DNA of 63,561 nucleotides from CAZSAT01 sp964604675 (GTDB lineage Bacteria; Myxococcota_A; UBA796; CAJQPC01), in contig CAZSAT010000028.1 of NCBI GenBank assembly GCA_964604675.1, positions 1 to 63,561 of the forward strand, read 5' to 3'. A program made the translations under genes and the position numbers. Below the pieces are notes generated by a model, which had not been told where the DNA came from, searched no databases, and saw only the letters and a program-made list of their open reading frames with translations. How positions within the stretch are numbered: position 1 is the first letter of the stretch; every line of letters begins with the position of its first letter. Positions 25,363 to 34,523 of this stretch are shown here, piece by piece.

Positions 25363-26055
25363 TCACGCGGGGCGCCGCGCCCGGAGTGACAGTCCCCCTG
25401 GCCATCCCAGGCGTTCGCTCAGCCTCATCGCGCGGGCCGCCCAGCGCGGCATGTCACCCGCCGGCACGAAGCGCCAGGTGCCCTCGCGCTCCACGGCGAG
25501 CCCAGCGCCCTCCGCCAGGTCGCGCAGCTCGGGGCGGGTGACGAAGCGGTCACTCGCGAGGTGCCGCACACCGAAGCCTGCACGGTCCGCGAGCCGGTAC
25601 CAGGGGTGGGCGCCGTCCGGGGTGAGCAGGGCGAGCACGCCGCCGGGACGCAGGACCCGCGCCGCGGCCTCCAGCGCGGCTCGCTTGTCGAGCAGGTGTT
25701 CGAGCACGCCCACCAGGACCACCGCGTCCACGCTCGCGTCGTCGACGCCGGCCAGGGTCTCGGCGCTCGTGCGCACCAGCCGCGCGTTCGGGCAGCGCGC
25801 TCGTGTGCGCGCGAGCATGCCTGCGCTCAGATCGACGCCCACCGTGCCGCCGAGCGCCTCGAGGTGCAGCCCGGCGCCGCAGCCCACCTCCAACAGCTCG
25901 GGCCCGCGCTCCCCGAGCAGCTCGCGGAGCACGTCGACGCGGTACGCGAGCAGCCCGTCGCCGCCGTGGGTCTCGCCGTAGTCCGCCGCGAGCTCGTCGA
26001 AGAACGCGCGGACGTCGTCGTGTCCCTCGACCGGCCAGGGCGTCACGCCCTTCAC
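25363..26055 (-). CDS. SAM-dependent class I methyltransferase
   Basis: The 230-residue protein has motif I LLEVGCGAGLHLEAL, the acidic loop VGVDLSAGML, motif II VDAVVLVGVLEHLLDKRAAL and the post-II ARVLRPGGVLALLTPDG, fitting UbiE/Methyltransf_11 enzymes. A C-terminal basic segment (PRWAARAMRLSERLGW) could touch the membrane. Its GTG at 26055 overlaps the TGA of the flippase-transferase fusion by 4 nt, so it works with it; the methyl acceptor may be a lipid or a lipid-linked head group. Confidence 0.88.
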   Translation of the reverse strand: MKGVTPWPVEGHDDVRAFFDELAADYGETHGGDGLLAYRVDVLRELLGERGPELLEVGCGAGLHLEALGGTVGVDLSAGMLARTRARCPNARLVRTSAETLAGVDDASVDAVVLVGVLEHLLDKRAALEAAARVLRPGGVLALLTPDGAHPWYRLADRAGFGVRHLASDRFVTRPELRDLAEGAGLAVEREGTWRFVPAGDMPRWAARAMRLSERLGWPGGLSLRARRPA

Positions 26056-28610
26056 GGGCGCACCCCCGCGTCGAGCACCTCGGGGGGATCGTCTCCGTAC
26101 CGCGCCGCGAGCGCGTGCACCGTGCGGGAGAAGTGCGACGCGTGATCGAGGGTGTCGCCCTGAGGTCTCCAGCCCGGGGTGAGCCCTGGCCAGGCGTCGA
26201 TCAAGGCTGCATCGCGGCTGACCACGTGCAGGGGCGTGTCGAAGCTTCGGGCGTGGCGGCTGACCACGGGCGGCTGGTGGTCGCCCACGATCACGAACAC
26301 GTCGTCGTCGTCGGCGCGCTCGATGGCCCGTGCCAGCACCTCCAGCTCGTAGGCCACCGCGGCCCAGTAGGCCTCGACCTTGAGGCCCTTGAGCTTCCCC
26401 GCGTACCGGCTCCGCTGCTCCTCCTTCCGCTGGAAGCGCTTGGCCTGCTTCTCCAGCTCGAGATCCGGTTCCAGCTCCTCCACGGCGCGTTCGCCGTCGA
26501 GGGTCTCGAAGTCGCGCCAGCTGTCCACGAGCGGGGGAATCTCCTCCCAGGGCGCGTGGGAGCTGATGGTGACCAGCGCGGAGAACACCGGCTGGTCGCG
26601 GTCGAGCCAGCGCTCCTCGGTCACCTCCAGGGTGTATTGGTCGGGCACGTGTCCCCAGCCGAACGGGGGGCCGCGGTAGTCGAGCAGGACCTGGTGCACG
26701 TGCTCGTCGAAGCCCCAGTCGTTCTCGATCTTCACCCCGGGCCGCACCCGGTCGGCGGGGGAGACGAGCACCGAGTGGTAGCCCTGGCGACGGAACCAGC
26801 GGGTGAGGGACGGAGCGTCCTCCAGGTAGCTCAGGGCCTGGCGGTACTGGGCCTCGTAGCGCAGCTCCAGGCCCATGAGGAAGGTGCCGTCGGAGAGCCA
26901 GCTGCGGCTGCCCGACACCGGTGGACGGGTCCAGGCCGAACCGACCGACCAGTCCGGGAGGCGCGCGTCCAGGGCCGCAAGCGCGGCCTCCCAGCGGGGT
27001 CGCAGGGTGGGATGGGCTTCCAGCACCCGACCGTAGCTCTCCACGAAGACCACCCGCACGTCGGGCCGCTCGCGCAACACCACGGCGTCGTAGGCCGAGT
27101 AGGGGGAGTCGTCGAAGAGCGCTGTGCGCAGGCCCGACCAGGCGGTCCAGCTCTCCTGCAGGTTCTGCACGAAGCGCGGCGCGAGCCAGCGCACCTGGGT
27201 CCGGCCCCCGGCCGGATCCGAGAGCACGGTGGTGCCGAGGCTGAGGGCCAACAGCCCCAGCGCGAGCCGGGTCGGCGGTGCCCGCAACAACACCCGCCAG
27301 CACCGCGAGACGAGCGCGAGCACCACCACCGTCCCGACGCCGACCTCGAGCACCAGCGGCAGGCGCTCCGGCCGCCAGAGGTCGCCGGCGAGGACCGCCA
27401 CGTGCACGAGCAGGTAGAGCTCGTCGTAGAGCAAGGGCTGTTCCTTCGTGATGAAGAGGCCGGCCACGGTGTTGATCTGCCAGACCATCAGGGCGAGCCA
27501 GGCGAGGGCCGTGAACCACCGTCCGCGGCGCCCCCCGAGCCACACGCCCACCAACAGCACCAGCAGCAGCTCGCCCACGGTGCGCCACAGGTCGAGGCCC
27601 GTTCGGTAGAGGGGCCACAGCAGGATGTCGGTCCAGCCGTCGTCCAGCGCCGGGAGCGGAACGGGCTGGAAGGAGCTGGGGGCGTACACGATCTTCGGCA
27701 CGAGCAGGAGGCCGTTGAGCACCGCGAAGGCGCCCAGCGCCCGGAAGGACGCCTCTGGAGGTACCGGGTCCGCCCGCCCGTCCGGCACCAGCAAGCCCAA
27801 GGCGCCCGGCAGCGCCCCGACCAGCACGCTCGCGCCGTAGGCCACCGAGATCGCCGTGGCCTGCTCGGGGGACAGACCGATGCTCGACAGCACCAGCACA
27901 CTCGACAGCTCGCGCAGCCCCCAACCCCCGATGCTCACGGGCACCGCCAGCGTGACGAAGACGAGCGGCACGGCGGTGTAGAGGCCGTCCCCGAGCTCCA
28001 GGCCCACGGCGCGTGCGCAGAGCCCGAAGCCCGCGAGGTAGGTGGCCAGGATCACCGCCGAGAGCACGCCGAGGGTGCCCCACCGCCCCGCGAGAGCGCG
28101 CACCGAGTGCGCCAGCGGCCCCACGAAGCCGAGCGCCGTGAACACCGCCGCGACGGCGAAGGGCAGCCACCAGCCCAGCGGACGCGGCCCCTGGTGGAGG
28201 AGCGGCCAGGCGGCCATTCCAGTGCACGCGACGAGCACCAGCGTCGCCTGTCCGGCTCCTCGTTCGAGCACCGCAGCGCGCACCACGGGCCCCCAGTCCC
28301 CGCCGCCTCGGTGCCGCGCCACCCGGACCGCGTCGCCCGCGACGCCACCTGGAAGGATCTGGTTCAACAGGGTGGCGAGGCCGTAGTCGCCCACGGCACG
28401 ACCGCGGCCCAAGGGCACGTCCAGACGCTCCGCGCAGACGCGCCAGCGCAGCGAGGACAGCAGCACCTGCAAGGGGCCGAGCGCTGCTGCGGCCCACCAA
28501 TGGGCCGGCTTCACGTCGGCGAGCACCGTTCGAACGCCGGCCAGGTCGACCGCGGTCACCACCCACCCGACCAGCACGACGGTGCCGAGCGCGGGCAGCC
28601 AGCGCCTCAC
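26052..28610 (-). CDS. fusion of an LPG-synthase-TM/UPF0104 flippase-like domain with an LTA-synthase-like transferase
   Basis: The 852-residue protein has two known modules in one chain. Residues 1-300 are a polytopic UPF0104/MprF-flippase-type domain (LLNQILPGGVAGDAVRVARH, then VPVSIGGWGLRELSSVLVLS, both signature regions). Residues 310-480 contain about five membrane helices (GELLLVLLVGVWLGG, WLALMVWQINTVAGLF). Residues 500-852 are an alkaline-phosphatase-superfamily domain like LtaS/OpgB: VVFVESYGR (metal Glu), SGSRSWLSDGTFLMGL with a Ser in the nucleophile position, ENDWGFDEHV, ALVTISSHAPW, and VIVGDHQPPVV (metal Asp/His). The GTG at 28610 overlaps the upstream TGA. It likely flips a lipid and transfers a phospho-head group from it, or the reverse. 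Confidence 0.88.
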   Translation of the reverse strand: MRRWLPALGTVVLVGWVVTAVDLAGVRTVLADVKPAHWWAAAALGPLQVLLSSLRWRVCAERLDVPLGRGRAVGDYGLATLLNQILPGGVAGDAVRVARHRGGGDWGPVVRAAVLERGAGQATLVLVACTGMAAWPLLHQGPRPLGWWLPFAVAAVFTALGFVGPLAHSVRALAGRWGTLGVLSAVILATYLAGFGLCARAVGLELGDGLYTAVPLVFVTLAVPVSIGGWGLRELSSVLVLSSIGLSPEQATAISVAYGASVLVGALPGALGLLVPDGRADPVPPEASFRALGAFAVLNGLLLVPKIVYAPSSFQPVPLPALDDGWTDILLWPLYRTGLDLWRTVGELLLVLLVGVWLGGRRGRWFTALAWLALMVWQINTVAGLFITKEQPLLYDELYLLVHVAVLAGDLWRPERLPLVLEVGVGTVVVLALVSRCWRVLLRAPPTRLALGLLALSLGTTVLSDPAGGRTQVRWLAPRFVQNLQESWTAWSGLRTALFDDSPYSAYDAVVLRERPDVRVVFVESYGRVLEAHPTLRPRWEAALAALDARLPDWSVGSAWTRPPVSGSRSWLSDGTFLMGLELRYEAQYRQALSYLEDAPSLTRWFRRQGYHSVLVSPADRVRPGVKIENDWGFDEHVHQVLLDYRGPPFGWGHVPDQYTLEVTEERWLDRDQPVFSALVTISSHAPWEEIPPLVDSWRDFETLDGERAVEELEPDLELEKQAKRFQRKEEQRSRYAGKLKGLKVEAYWAAVAYELEVLARAIERADDDDVFVIVGDHQPPVVSRHARSFDTPLHVVSRDAALIDAWPGLTPGWRPQGDTLDHASHFSRTVHALAARYGDDPPEVLDAGVRP

Positions 28611-29866
28611 CCCTTCGGCGCTCGGTAGCGGAACCACGGGGCCAGCCGGCCCACCCACCGGAAGGCCCCGTGCTCGTCCATCCACTCGGCGTACGCCACG
28701 TAGTCCGGGTCCTCGCTCAGGTGGTGCTCTTCGGCCTTCGCGCGCAGCACGTAGAGCAGGTTCACGCCCAGGAGGCCGAGGCACATCTGTGCGGCCGCGC
28801 CCGAGCCTTCGTCGTGGAGAAAGGGCACGCTGAGCAACCACCACGCCAGGTTCTTGGACACATAGCTCGGGTGTTTGGTGATCCCGTAGGGCCCGTGGGT
28901 GAGCACGCCCCGGTTGGTCAGGTTCGAGAAGCGGGTTCCGAACACCATGTTCGACCAGGCCCAGCACAGCTTGCAGGTGACGATGAGGGCCGCCCACACG
29001 TGCAGGATCACCACGGAGTCGCCGAAGAAGTAGGTCCAGCTGTGGCCGTCGTCGTAGAGGAAGTAGCGCTTGCCCACCAGCCCCCAGAAGGGCGTGTAGA
29101 GCACGAGCGTGACGACCCAGCCCCATGCGAGCGGGTTCGAGGTTCGGATGTGGCTGTCGATGAGCCTCAGCGTGAGGCTGTACCCGATGACCACGAAGAC
29201 CAGATCGACCGCCAGCGAGAGCTTGGCGACGAAGGAGACGAGGCTGGGCGGCGTGCTGAAGACATGCTCGAGCCGCCAGTTCGCCAGGTCGTGCACGGCA
29301 TCGGACGTGTAGGCGAACATCATCGGCAGGTAGAAGCCCTTGATGACCCACCCGAGCACGTGCTGCTTCAGGGCGTCGCGCTTCAGGTCTTCGCCGTGTC
29401 CGAGCACGAAGCGTCCGAGCTGCCAGTAGGCGTCGTGGGGATCGGCCATGCGGCGGTCGACCCAGGCGGCGTAGGGTAGGCCGCCTGCGAGCAGGTAGGG
29501 CCAGCAGAGCGCCAGCCCCTTCCAGGCGGGGCCGTAGAAGCTGCGCTGGTACTCGGGGATGAAGGTGTAGACGAAGGCGAGCACGCCGAGGGTCAGTCCG
29601 AGGCCCAGGAGCTTGGTTCCCAGCCGGGCCCAGCTCCTCGCGAGGGGCTCTCGGTCGAGGTCGAGGCCGGTCGAGGCCCGTCGATGCACCTTGCGCACGA
29701 GGACTTCCGCCAACATCATCGGCAGGGCGGTGGCCACCATCGCCACCAGGCCCATGCGCTCCTGGTCCCAGCCCGTGGTGCGCAGCCACGCCACGCACGC
29801 GAGGAACGCCAGCAGCCCGAGCAAGGAGACCCAGGTCGCGGTCGCAGATGTGGGGCGGGTGGCCAT
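28607..29866 (-). CDS. membrane methyltransferase of the ICMT/PEMT family
   Basis: The 419-residue protein has about nine hydrophobic segments. The family signature is at the C-terminal end: TNRGVLTHGPYGITKHPSYV followed by the RAKAEEHHLSEDPDYVAYA Glu motif that binds SAM, as in isoprenylcysteine carboxyl methyltransferases and phospholipid N-methyltransferases. The first 270 residues are an additional membrane part longer than in ICMT (about 200-290 aa). It is the first gene of the operon; TAGGTC with TA 12 nt before the ATG indicates a leaderless mRNA. The 3' end overlaps the next GTG by 4 nt. Confidence 0.85.
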   Translation of the reverse strand: MATRPTSATATWVSLLGLLAFLACVAWLRTTGWDQERMGLVAMVATALPMMLAEVLVRKVHRRASTGLDLDREPLARSWARLGTKLLGLGLTLGVLAFVYTFIPEYQRSFYGPAWKGLALCWPYLLAGGLPYAAWVDRRMADPHDAYWQLGRFVLGHGEDLKRDALKQHVLGWVIKGFYLPMMFAYTSDAVHDLANWRLEHVFSTPPSLVSFVAKLSLAVDLVFVVIGYSLTLRLIDSHIRTSNPLAWGWVVTLVLYTPFWGLVGKRYFLYDDGHSWTYFFGDSVVILHVWAALIVTCKLCWAWSNMVFGTRFSNLTNRGVLTHGPYGITKHPSYVSKNLAWWLLSVPFLHDEGSGAAAQMCLGLLGVNLLYVLRAKAEEHHLSEDPDYVAYAEWMDEHGAFRWVGRLAPWFRYRAPKG

Positions 29867-29929
29867 CGTCGGGACCTAACCTGCGCCAAACGGGCTACGT
29901 CCACGGACGAGCCGTGGCTCGGAGGACGT

Positions 29930-31309
29930 GTGCACGACAAGCGCCACCTGGTGGTCGTCGGCGGGGGCCGGGTCGGCCGCGCGCTGATCGCGAGCCTGCC
30001 GGAGTCCTGGCGGGTCACGGTGATCGACAAGGATCCCCGCTGCCTCGAGCTGCTGCCGGAAGGCCTGGGCGAGGACCCCTTGATCCCCATCCTCGGCGAC
30101 GCGAGCAGCCGGCTCGTGCTCGAGGAGGCGGAGGTGACGGCCACCTGCTCGCTGGCTGTGGTCACCCACGACGACGTGGTGAACCGCGAGGTGGCCCGGC
30201 TGGCGCGGCTGGAGCTCGAGGTCGAGGACCTGGTGGTGCTCCTCGACGACGTGAGCGGGTTGGACGCGATCGGCGTCCAGCTCTCCGAGGTGGTGCGAAG
30301 GTCCACCGCCACAGCCACCCTCGTCGCCAACCGGCTCAGCGCAGCCGGGGTTCGAGGACTGCCGCTCGGGCTCGGAAAGGGCGAGCTGCTCGAGGTCCGC
30401 ATCCTCGACGGAAGCCCCGCAGTCGGTCGCCCGCTGCAGGAGATCGGAGCCCGCAACTGGCTCGTGGCGGCGGTGTACCGGGACGGCCAGCTCATCGTCC
30501 CTCATGGCCAGACCGCGCTCAGCGGCGGCGACCGGGTGTTGGTGGTCGGTGACCCGGAGGTGCTGCAGCGGGTGGCGCCCTTGCTCCGCGGCGGCGAGGC
30601 GGTGTTCCCACACCAGTACGGGCGGCACCTCGGCGCCTTCGAGGAGGTGGTGCTCGACGAAGCGCGCTGGGTGGCCGAGCACACCCAGGCGCGGAAGGTC
30701 GTGAAGCTGGACGGGGCGCTCTTGTCGGCTGCCACCCAGGTCGATCCGGTGGGCGTCGCTCAGGCCGTGGACAAGGCGCAGGTCGGTGCCGTGGTGCTCG
30801 CTCCCATTCCCTACACGGCGCTGCAGCGGCTCGGCCTCACGCGCTCGCGTCGGCACACCTTCGTGCTCCAGTCGCGGGTGCCGGTGCTCGTCGCCCGGGG
30901 TCGCACACCGTACAAGCGCGTGCTGGTCGCGGTGTGCAAGGAGGACCAGATCGGTGCGGTGGCGGGCACCGCGCTCGACGTCGCCCGGCAGTGCAGGGCC
31001 GAGCTCAGCGTGCTGACGGTCCTGCCACCGCGCATCAGCCTCGGCGACGAGGCGCGACGACCCTTCGAGGCCATTCCGCAGAAGGTGCGGCACCTCGGTC
31101 GGCTGCATGGCGTGGAGGTGCAGTGCCTCCAAGACGAGGGCAACCCCATCGAGCGGATCCGGCACCACGCCCGGGATCACGACCTGGTCGTGATCGGCCA
31201 CTCCGACACCCGCAGCCACACGGTGTTCTCACCGGACGTCAGCCTCTTCCTCATGCACGACTGCCCCGCCAGCTTGCTCGTGGTGCCCTGGAAGCTGGCA
31301 CCCGCCTGA
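29930..31309 (+). CDS. TrkA-N/RCK-C and universal-stress-domain regulator of a cation antiporter
   Basis: The 459-residue soluble protein has three parts. Residues 1-140 are a Rossmann RCK_N domain (VVVGGGRVGRAL, VTVIDKDPR). Residues 150-225 are an RCK_C domain (LLEVRILDGSPAVGRPL, LSGGDRVLVVGDP). Residues 240-459 contain two Usp-like regions, the second with LVAVCKEDQIGAVAGTALDVA and DHDLVVIGHSDTR and a typical C-terminal LLVVPWK. RCK domains bind NAD(H) or nucleotides and gate K+ transporters. The GTG at 29930 follows GGAGGA; an upstream ATG lies inside the divergent gene. Its stop is 1 nt before the antiporter. Confidence 0.88.
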   Translation: MHDKRHLVVVGGGRVGRALIASLPESWRVTVIDKDPRCLELLPEGLGEDPLIPILGDASSRLVLEEAEVTATCSLAVVTHDDVVNREVARLARLELEVEDLVVLLDDVSGLDAIGVQLSEVVRRSTATATLVANRLSAAGVRGLPLGLGKGELLEVRILDGSPAVGRPLQEIGARNWLVAAVYRDGQLIVPHGQTALSGGDRVLVVGDPEVLQRVAPLLRGGEAVFPHQYGRHLGAFEEVVLDEARWVAEHTQARKVVKLDGALLSAATQVDPVGVAQAVDKAQVGAVVLAPIPYTALQRLGLTRSRRHTFVLQSRVPVLVARGRTPYKRVLVAVCKEDQIGAVAGTALDVARQCRAELSVLTVLPPRISLGDEARRPFEAIPQKVRHLGRLHGVEVQCLQDEGNPIERIRHHARDHDLVVIGHSDTRSHTVFSPDVSLFLMHDCPASLLVVPWKLAPA

Positions 31310-31310
31310 C

Positions 31311-32465
31311 ATGGACACCGCCTCCGCCCTCCCGCTCGTCCTGATCACGCTCGGGGCCATCGCCATGCCGGCGGCGGCCAGGAAGCTGGCGATTCCCGTA
31401 GCCGTGGCCGAGATCCTCTACGGGCTCGTGGTCGGGCAGACCGTCCTCGGCTGGGTCAGCACAACCCCCTTCCTGAGCTTCCTGGCCGACGTGGGCTTCG
31501 CGTTCTTCATGTTCCTGGCAGGCCTCGAGATCGACTTCCGGGGGGTGGACCTGCGGGGCTGGCGGAAGGCCGGTGCTCGCCTGCTCCATGCGGCCTCGAG
31601 CTTCGTGTTCGCCTTCGCGATCGCCTGGTACTTCGGCTGGGGGCCCTGGATCGCCCTGGTGATCGGCGCCACCAGCGTCGGACTCCTGTTGGCGGTGTTG
31701 CGGGAGACCGGCGGCGCAGGCACTCCCTTTGGGAGCAACCTGCTCGATCAGGGTGCGGTCGGCGAGGCCGTCACCATCGTGCTCTTGAGCGTGGCGCACC
31801 TCCAGCACGAGCTCCACGGTGGCTGGCCGTTGATCGGGGGGCTGGTCCAGATGCTCGGCCTCGCGGCGGCCGCCGTGGCCACCATCGTCACCCTGCGTAC
31901 CTTGCTCTGGTGGTTCCCCGATCCCTTCCTGCGCATCGTCGCCCACGACGACCCTGCCGAGCTCGGCGTCCGCGTGGGCTTCGGTCTCATGTTCGCCTTC
32001 GTCGGCCTCTCGATGCTGGTGGGGGTCGAGCCCTTCCTGGGCGCCTTCATCGCCGGCACGATGTTGGCCTTCGTCATCCGCGACAAGGGTGCCTTGGAGC
32101 ACAAGCTCGCCAGCATGGCCTACGGCTTCTTCGTGCCCGTCTTCTTCATCTACGTGGGGGTGCGGCTGGACCTCGGCGCCGAGGTGCTGTTCGGCAACCT
32201 GCCCCTGGCGCTCGGCATCGTCGTGTGCATGTTCGCCGTCAAGCTCGTGCCGTGCCTTCCGAGCGCCTTCATGGGCACGCCGGCACGCCACGTCCTCGCG
32301 TCGGCCAGCCTGCTCGCGGCCCCGCTCACGCTCGTCATCGCCATCGTCGACATCGCCGAGCGTGCCCACGCCCTGGACGCGCAGACCGGCTCCATCGTCG
32401 TCGTGGGCGGCATCATCGGAAGCCTGATCAACACCGCGGTCGCGCGGAAGCTGCTCACCCCATGA
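31311..32465 (+). CDS. CPA2-family monovalent cation:proton antiporter
   Basis: The 384-residue protein has 11-12 membrane segments. FLADVGFAFFMFLAGLEIDF and SNLLDQGAVGEAVTIVLLS are typical of the Na+/H+ exchanger domain of the CPA2 family (KefB/RosB-like); FFVPVFFIYVGVRLDLGAEVL is the conserved second-half signature. It has no C-terminal RCK domain, which is instead in the upstream gene. It probably exchanges K+ or Na+ for H+. It is in an operon with the regulator (1 nt) and overlaps the heptaheme lipoprotein gene by ATGA. Confidence 0.92.
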   Translation: MDTASALPLVLITLGAIAMPAAARKLAIPVAVAEILYGLVVGQTVLGWVSTTPFLSFLADVGFAFFMFLAGLEIDFRGVDLRGWRKAGARLLHAASSFVFAFAIAWYFGWGPWIALVIGATSVGLLLAVLRETGGAGTPFGSNLLDQGAVGEAVTIVLLSVAHLQHELHGGWPLIGGLVQMLGLAAAAVATIVTLRTLLWWFPDPFLRIVAHDDPAELGVRVGFGLMFAFVGLSMLVGVEPFLGAFIAGTMLAFVIRDKGALEHKLASMAYGFFVPVFFIYVGVRLDLGAEVLFGNLPLALGIVVCMFAVKLVPCLPSAFMGTPARHVLASASLLAAPLTLVIAIVDIAERAHALDAQTGSIVVVGGIIGSLINTAVARKLLTP

Positions 32466-34117
32466 TGCTCGCGTGGCTTGCTTGCGCCACCGACGTGGTC
32501 GAAGCGCCACCCGAGCCGGTCGCCCGGTTCCCCGCGGGACGGAGCCCCCAGGAACGCGATGCGCGGCCGTCGGCCTACACCCACGAAGCACCTGGACCCT
32601 GTGCGTCCTGCCACAGCGCCGAGGCCGCGGCGTGGGCCGGGAGCTCCCACGACCTCGCCCTCACCGACCCCGATCTGGCCCTCGGCCTCTTCGACGGCCA
32701 GCCCCGCGACCTCGGCTCGCTCACGGCCACGCCCTTCTTGGAGGACGGAGAGCGGCTCGTCGAGGTGCGTGACGGCCAGGGGACCGATCGTCTCCAGGTG
32801 GTGCACGCCTTCGGCCATGCGCCGCTCCAGCAGCTGTTGCTGGAAGGGGAAGCCGGGGCGCTCTACGTCGCGCCGCTCGCGTGGGACGTGGCGCGCGGCG
32901 TCTGGTTCGATCCCTCGACCGAGGGGGCGAGCGGGGATCCGGCCGACCCGCTGTACTGGCGCGGACTCTTCGGAACCTGGAACCACGCCTGTGCCAGCTG
33001 CCACAGCACCGGCGTGGTCGAGGCCTTCTCGCCGGATTCCGGCTACGCGACCACGTCCACCCACCCCGACGTGGCCTGCCAGGCGTGCCACGGCGAGGGA
33101 CCGGAGGTGCGCACGCTGGCCCGAGGGGCGGAGGAGATCGACACCTGTGCCACGTGCCACAGCCTCCGTGCCAGCTTCCACGAGGGCTGGTCACCCGGCG
33201 CGCCGTTGCTGGATCACTACCTGCCCGCCCTGTTGGACGACCCCGTCTGGTCGCCCGACGGGCGGCTGGTGGATGACCGGGAGGTCTTCGAGTGGGGGTC
33301 CTTCGTCCAGTCGGGCATGTACGCGGCGGGGGTGCGGTGCACGGACTGCCACGATCCCCACACGGCTGGGTTGCGGCAGGAGGGCGATGCCCTCTGCCTC
33401 GCATGCCACCCGCCGTCGTACGCAGCCGTAGCCCACGGGTACGGTGAAGGCAGCTGCGTGGACTGCCATGCCCCCACGAAGACCTACATGGGGATCGACG
33501 ACCGCCACGACCACGCCTTCGGGCACGACGGGGACCGGCTCGGCCGGCTGGTGACCGCGGCGCGCGCGGGCGATCCCGACGTCGCGGCGCCGCTCCTCGC
33601 CCTCGCCTCGAGCGACGATCCGGACTTCCACCGCGCCAGCGCGATCTCCTTGCTGGCGCGCACGGGTCCGCCGGGGACCGCAGACGAGGTGCTCGGGTTG
33701 CTCGACGACCGCTCCGACCTCGTGCGCTGGCGGACGGTGGGCACGCTCGCCGCCTGGGGGGTGGTGGAGCCGCTGTGGCCGCTCCTGGACGACCCGATCC
33801 GCGCGGTGCGGGTGGCGGCCGCTCAGGCGCTGGTCACCCAGAGGCCACCGTCTCCGGTGGCGGGTGCGTCGCTGGCTGCGGCCCGGGCGGAGTGGCAGGC
33901 GGGCATGGAGGCCGAGGCGGACGAACCCGCCCACCAGCTGAACCTGGGCATGCTCGCGCGCCTGGACGGCGACGACGAGGCCGCGCTCAGCCACTTTCGC
34001 GCCGCCGTCGGGCTCGCCCCGTCGTACGAGCCGGCGCGCCGTGCGCTGGCCGGGGCGCTGGGCCGCGCCGGCCGGATCGACGAGGCGAAGGCCGCGCTCG
34101 CAGGCGACGCACCGTAG
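32462..34117 (+). CDS. heptaheme c-type cytochrome lipoprotein with HEAT and TPR repeats
   Basis: The 551-residue protein begins MMLAWLAC (Cys8). Seven CXXCH sites are visible at about residues 47, 177, 206, 229, 293, 312 and 332, in three clusters. A long region (90-175) between heme 1 and 2 is heme-free. Residues 350-455 are HEAT-like (DVAAPLLALASSDDPDFHRA, SDLVRWRTVGTLAAWG), and residues 470-551 are TPR-like (EPAHQLNLGMLARLDGDDEA). Such heme-HEAT-TPR proteins are periplasmic electron-transfer or scaffold proteins of unknown partner. The ATGA overlap with the antiporter is unexpected for a redox protein. Confidence 0.88.
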   Translation: MMLAWLACATDVVEAPPEPVARFPAGRSPQERDARPSAYTHEAPGPCASCHSAEAAAWAGSSHDLALTDPDLALGLFDGQPRDLGSLTATPFLEDGERLVEVRDGQGTDRLQVVHAFGHAPLQQLLLEGEAGALYVAPLAWDVARGVWFDPSTEGASGDPADPLYWRGLFGTWNHACASCHSTGVVEAFSPDSGYATTSTHPDVACQACHGEGPEVRTLARGAEEIDTCATCHSLRASFHEGWSPGAPLLDHYLPALLDDPVWSPDGRLVDDREVFEWGSFVQSGMYAAGVRCTDCHDPHTAGLRQEGDALCLACHPPSYAAVAHGYGEGSCVDCHAPTKTYMGIDDRHDHAFGHDGDRLGRLVTAARAGDPDVAAPLLALASSDDPDFHRASAISLLARTGPPGTADEVLGLLDDRSDLVRWRTVGTLAAWGVVEPLWPLLDDPIRAVRVAAAQALVTQRPPSPVAGASLAAARAEWQAGMEAEADEPAHQLNLGMLARLDGDDEAALSHFRAAVGLAPSYEPARRALAGALGRAGRIDEAKAALAGDAP

Positions 34118-34154
34118 ACGTTAGAGAGCTCGGGAGCCGCCGCTCGGAGGGACC

Positions 34155-34523
34155 GTGCTCTTCAGCCTGATGTGGTCTCCGGTCCCGGTCGTCGACGAGC
34201 CGCTCGCGCTCCTGACGCCACCGAGCGCGCTCCAGGCCCCCACCACCGTCGCCGACCGTTCGGCCTACGTGCAGCCGCTGCTGGGCGCCGGGGGTGCCCT
34301 GGTCGCGATCGGGGGCGTGTTGATGGCCCAGGCGGCCGTCAGCGCCCAGGTGATCGACGGGCGCATCACCGAAGACACAGGCATGGACAGCGCGGGCTAC
34401 GCCGAGCAGGCCAGCGCCTGGGAGGGCGCTCGGCTCCGCTGGGGCGTCGGGGCGGGGCTCGCGGTGGCCGGCGCCGGTGCTGCGGGCACGGGCCTGATCC
34501 TGCGGGCTTCGGAGGTGAAGTGA
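34155..34523 (+). CDS. small membrane protein, unknown
   Basis: The 122-residue protein has a Pro-rich start, one hydrophobic segment at about 42-62 (PLLGAGGALVAIGGVLMAQA) and another at about 96-116 (WGVGAGLAVAGAGAAGTGLIL), separated by an acidic helix. Gly/Ala-rich hairpin-type anchors of this kind are found in envelope proteins. The GTG at 34155 follows GGAGGG. Its TGA overlaps the GTG of the MopE/FG-GAP lipoprotein gene, so the two are coupled, and it may help assemble that protein. No family recognised. Confidence 0.7.
   Translation: MLFSLMWSPVPVVDEPLALLTPPSALQAPTTVADRSAYVQPLLGAGGALVAIGGVLMAQAAVSAQVIDGRITEDTGMDSAGYAEQASAWEGARLRWGVGAGLAVAGAGAAGTGLILRASEVK

Noticed and set aside
25803..28628. 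941-codon plus-strand frame
   Set aside because: Antisense to the methyltransferase and flippase-transferase genes, which have clear motifs.
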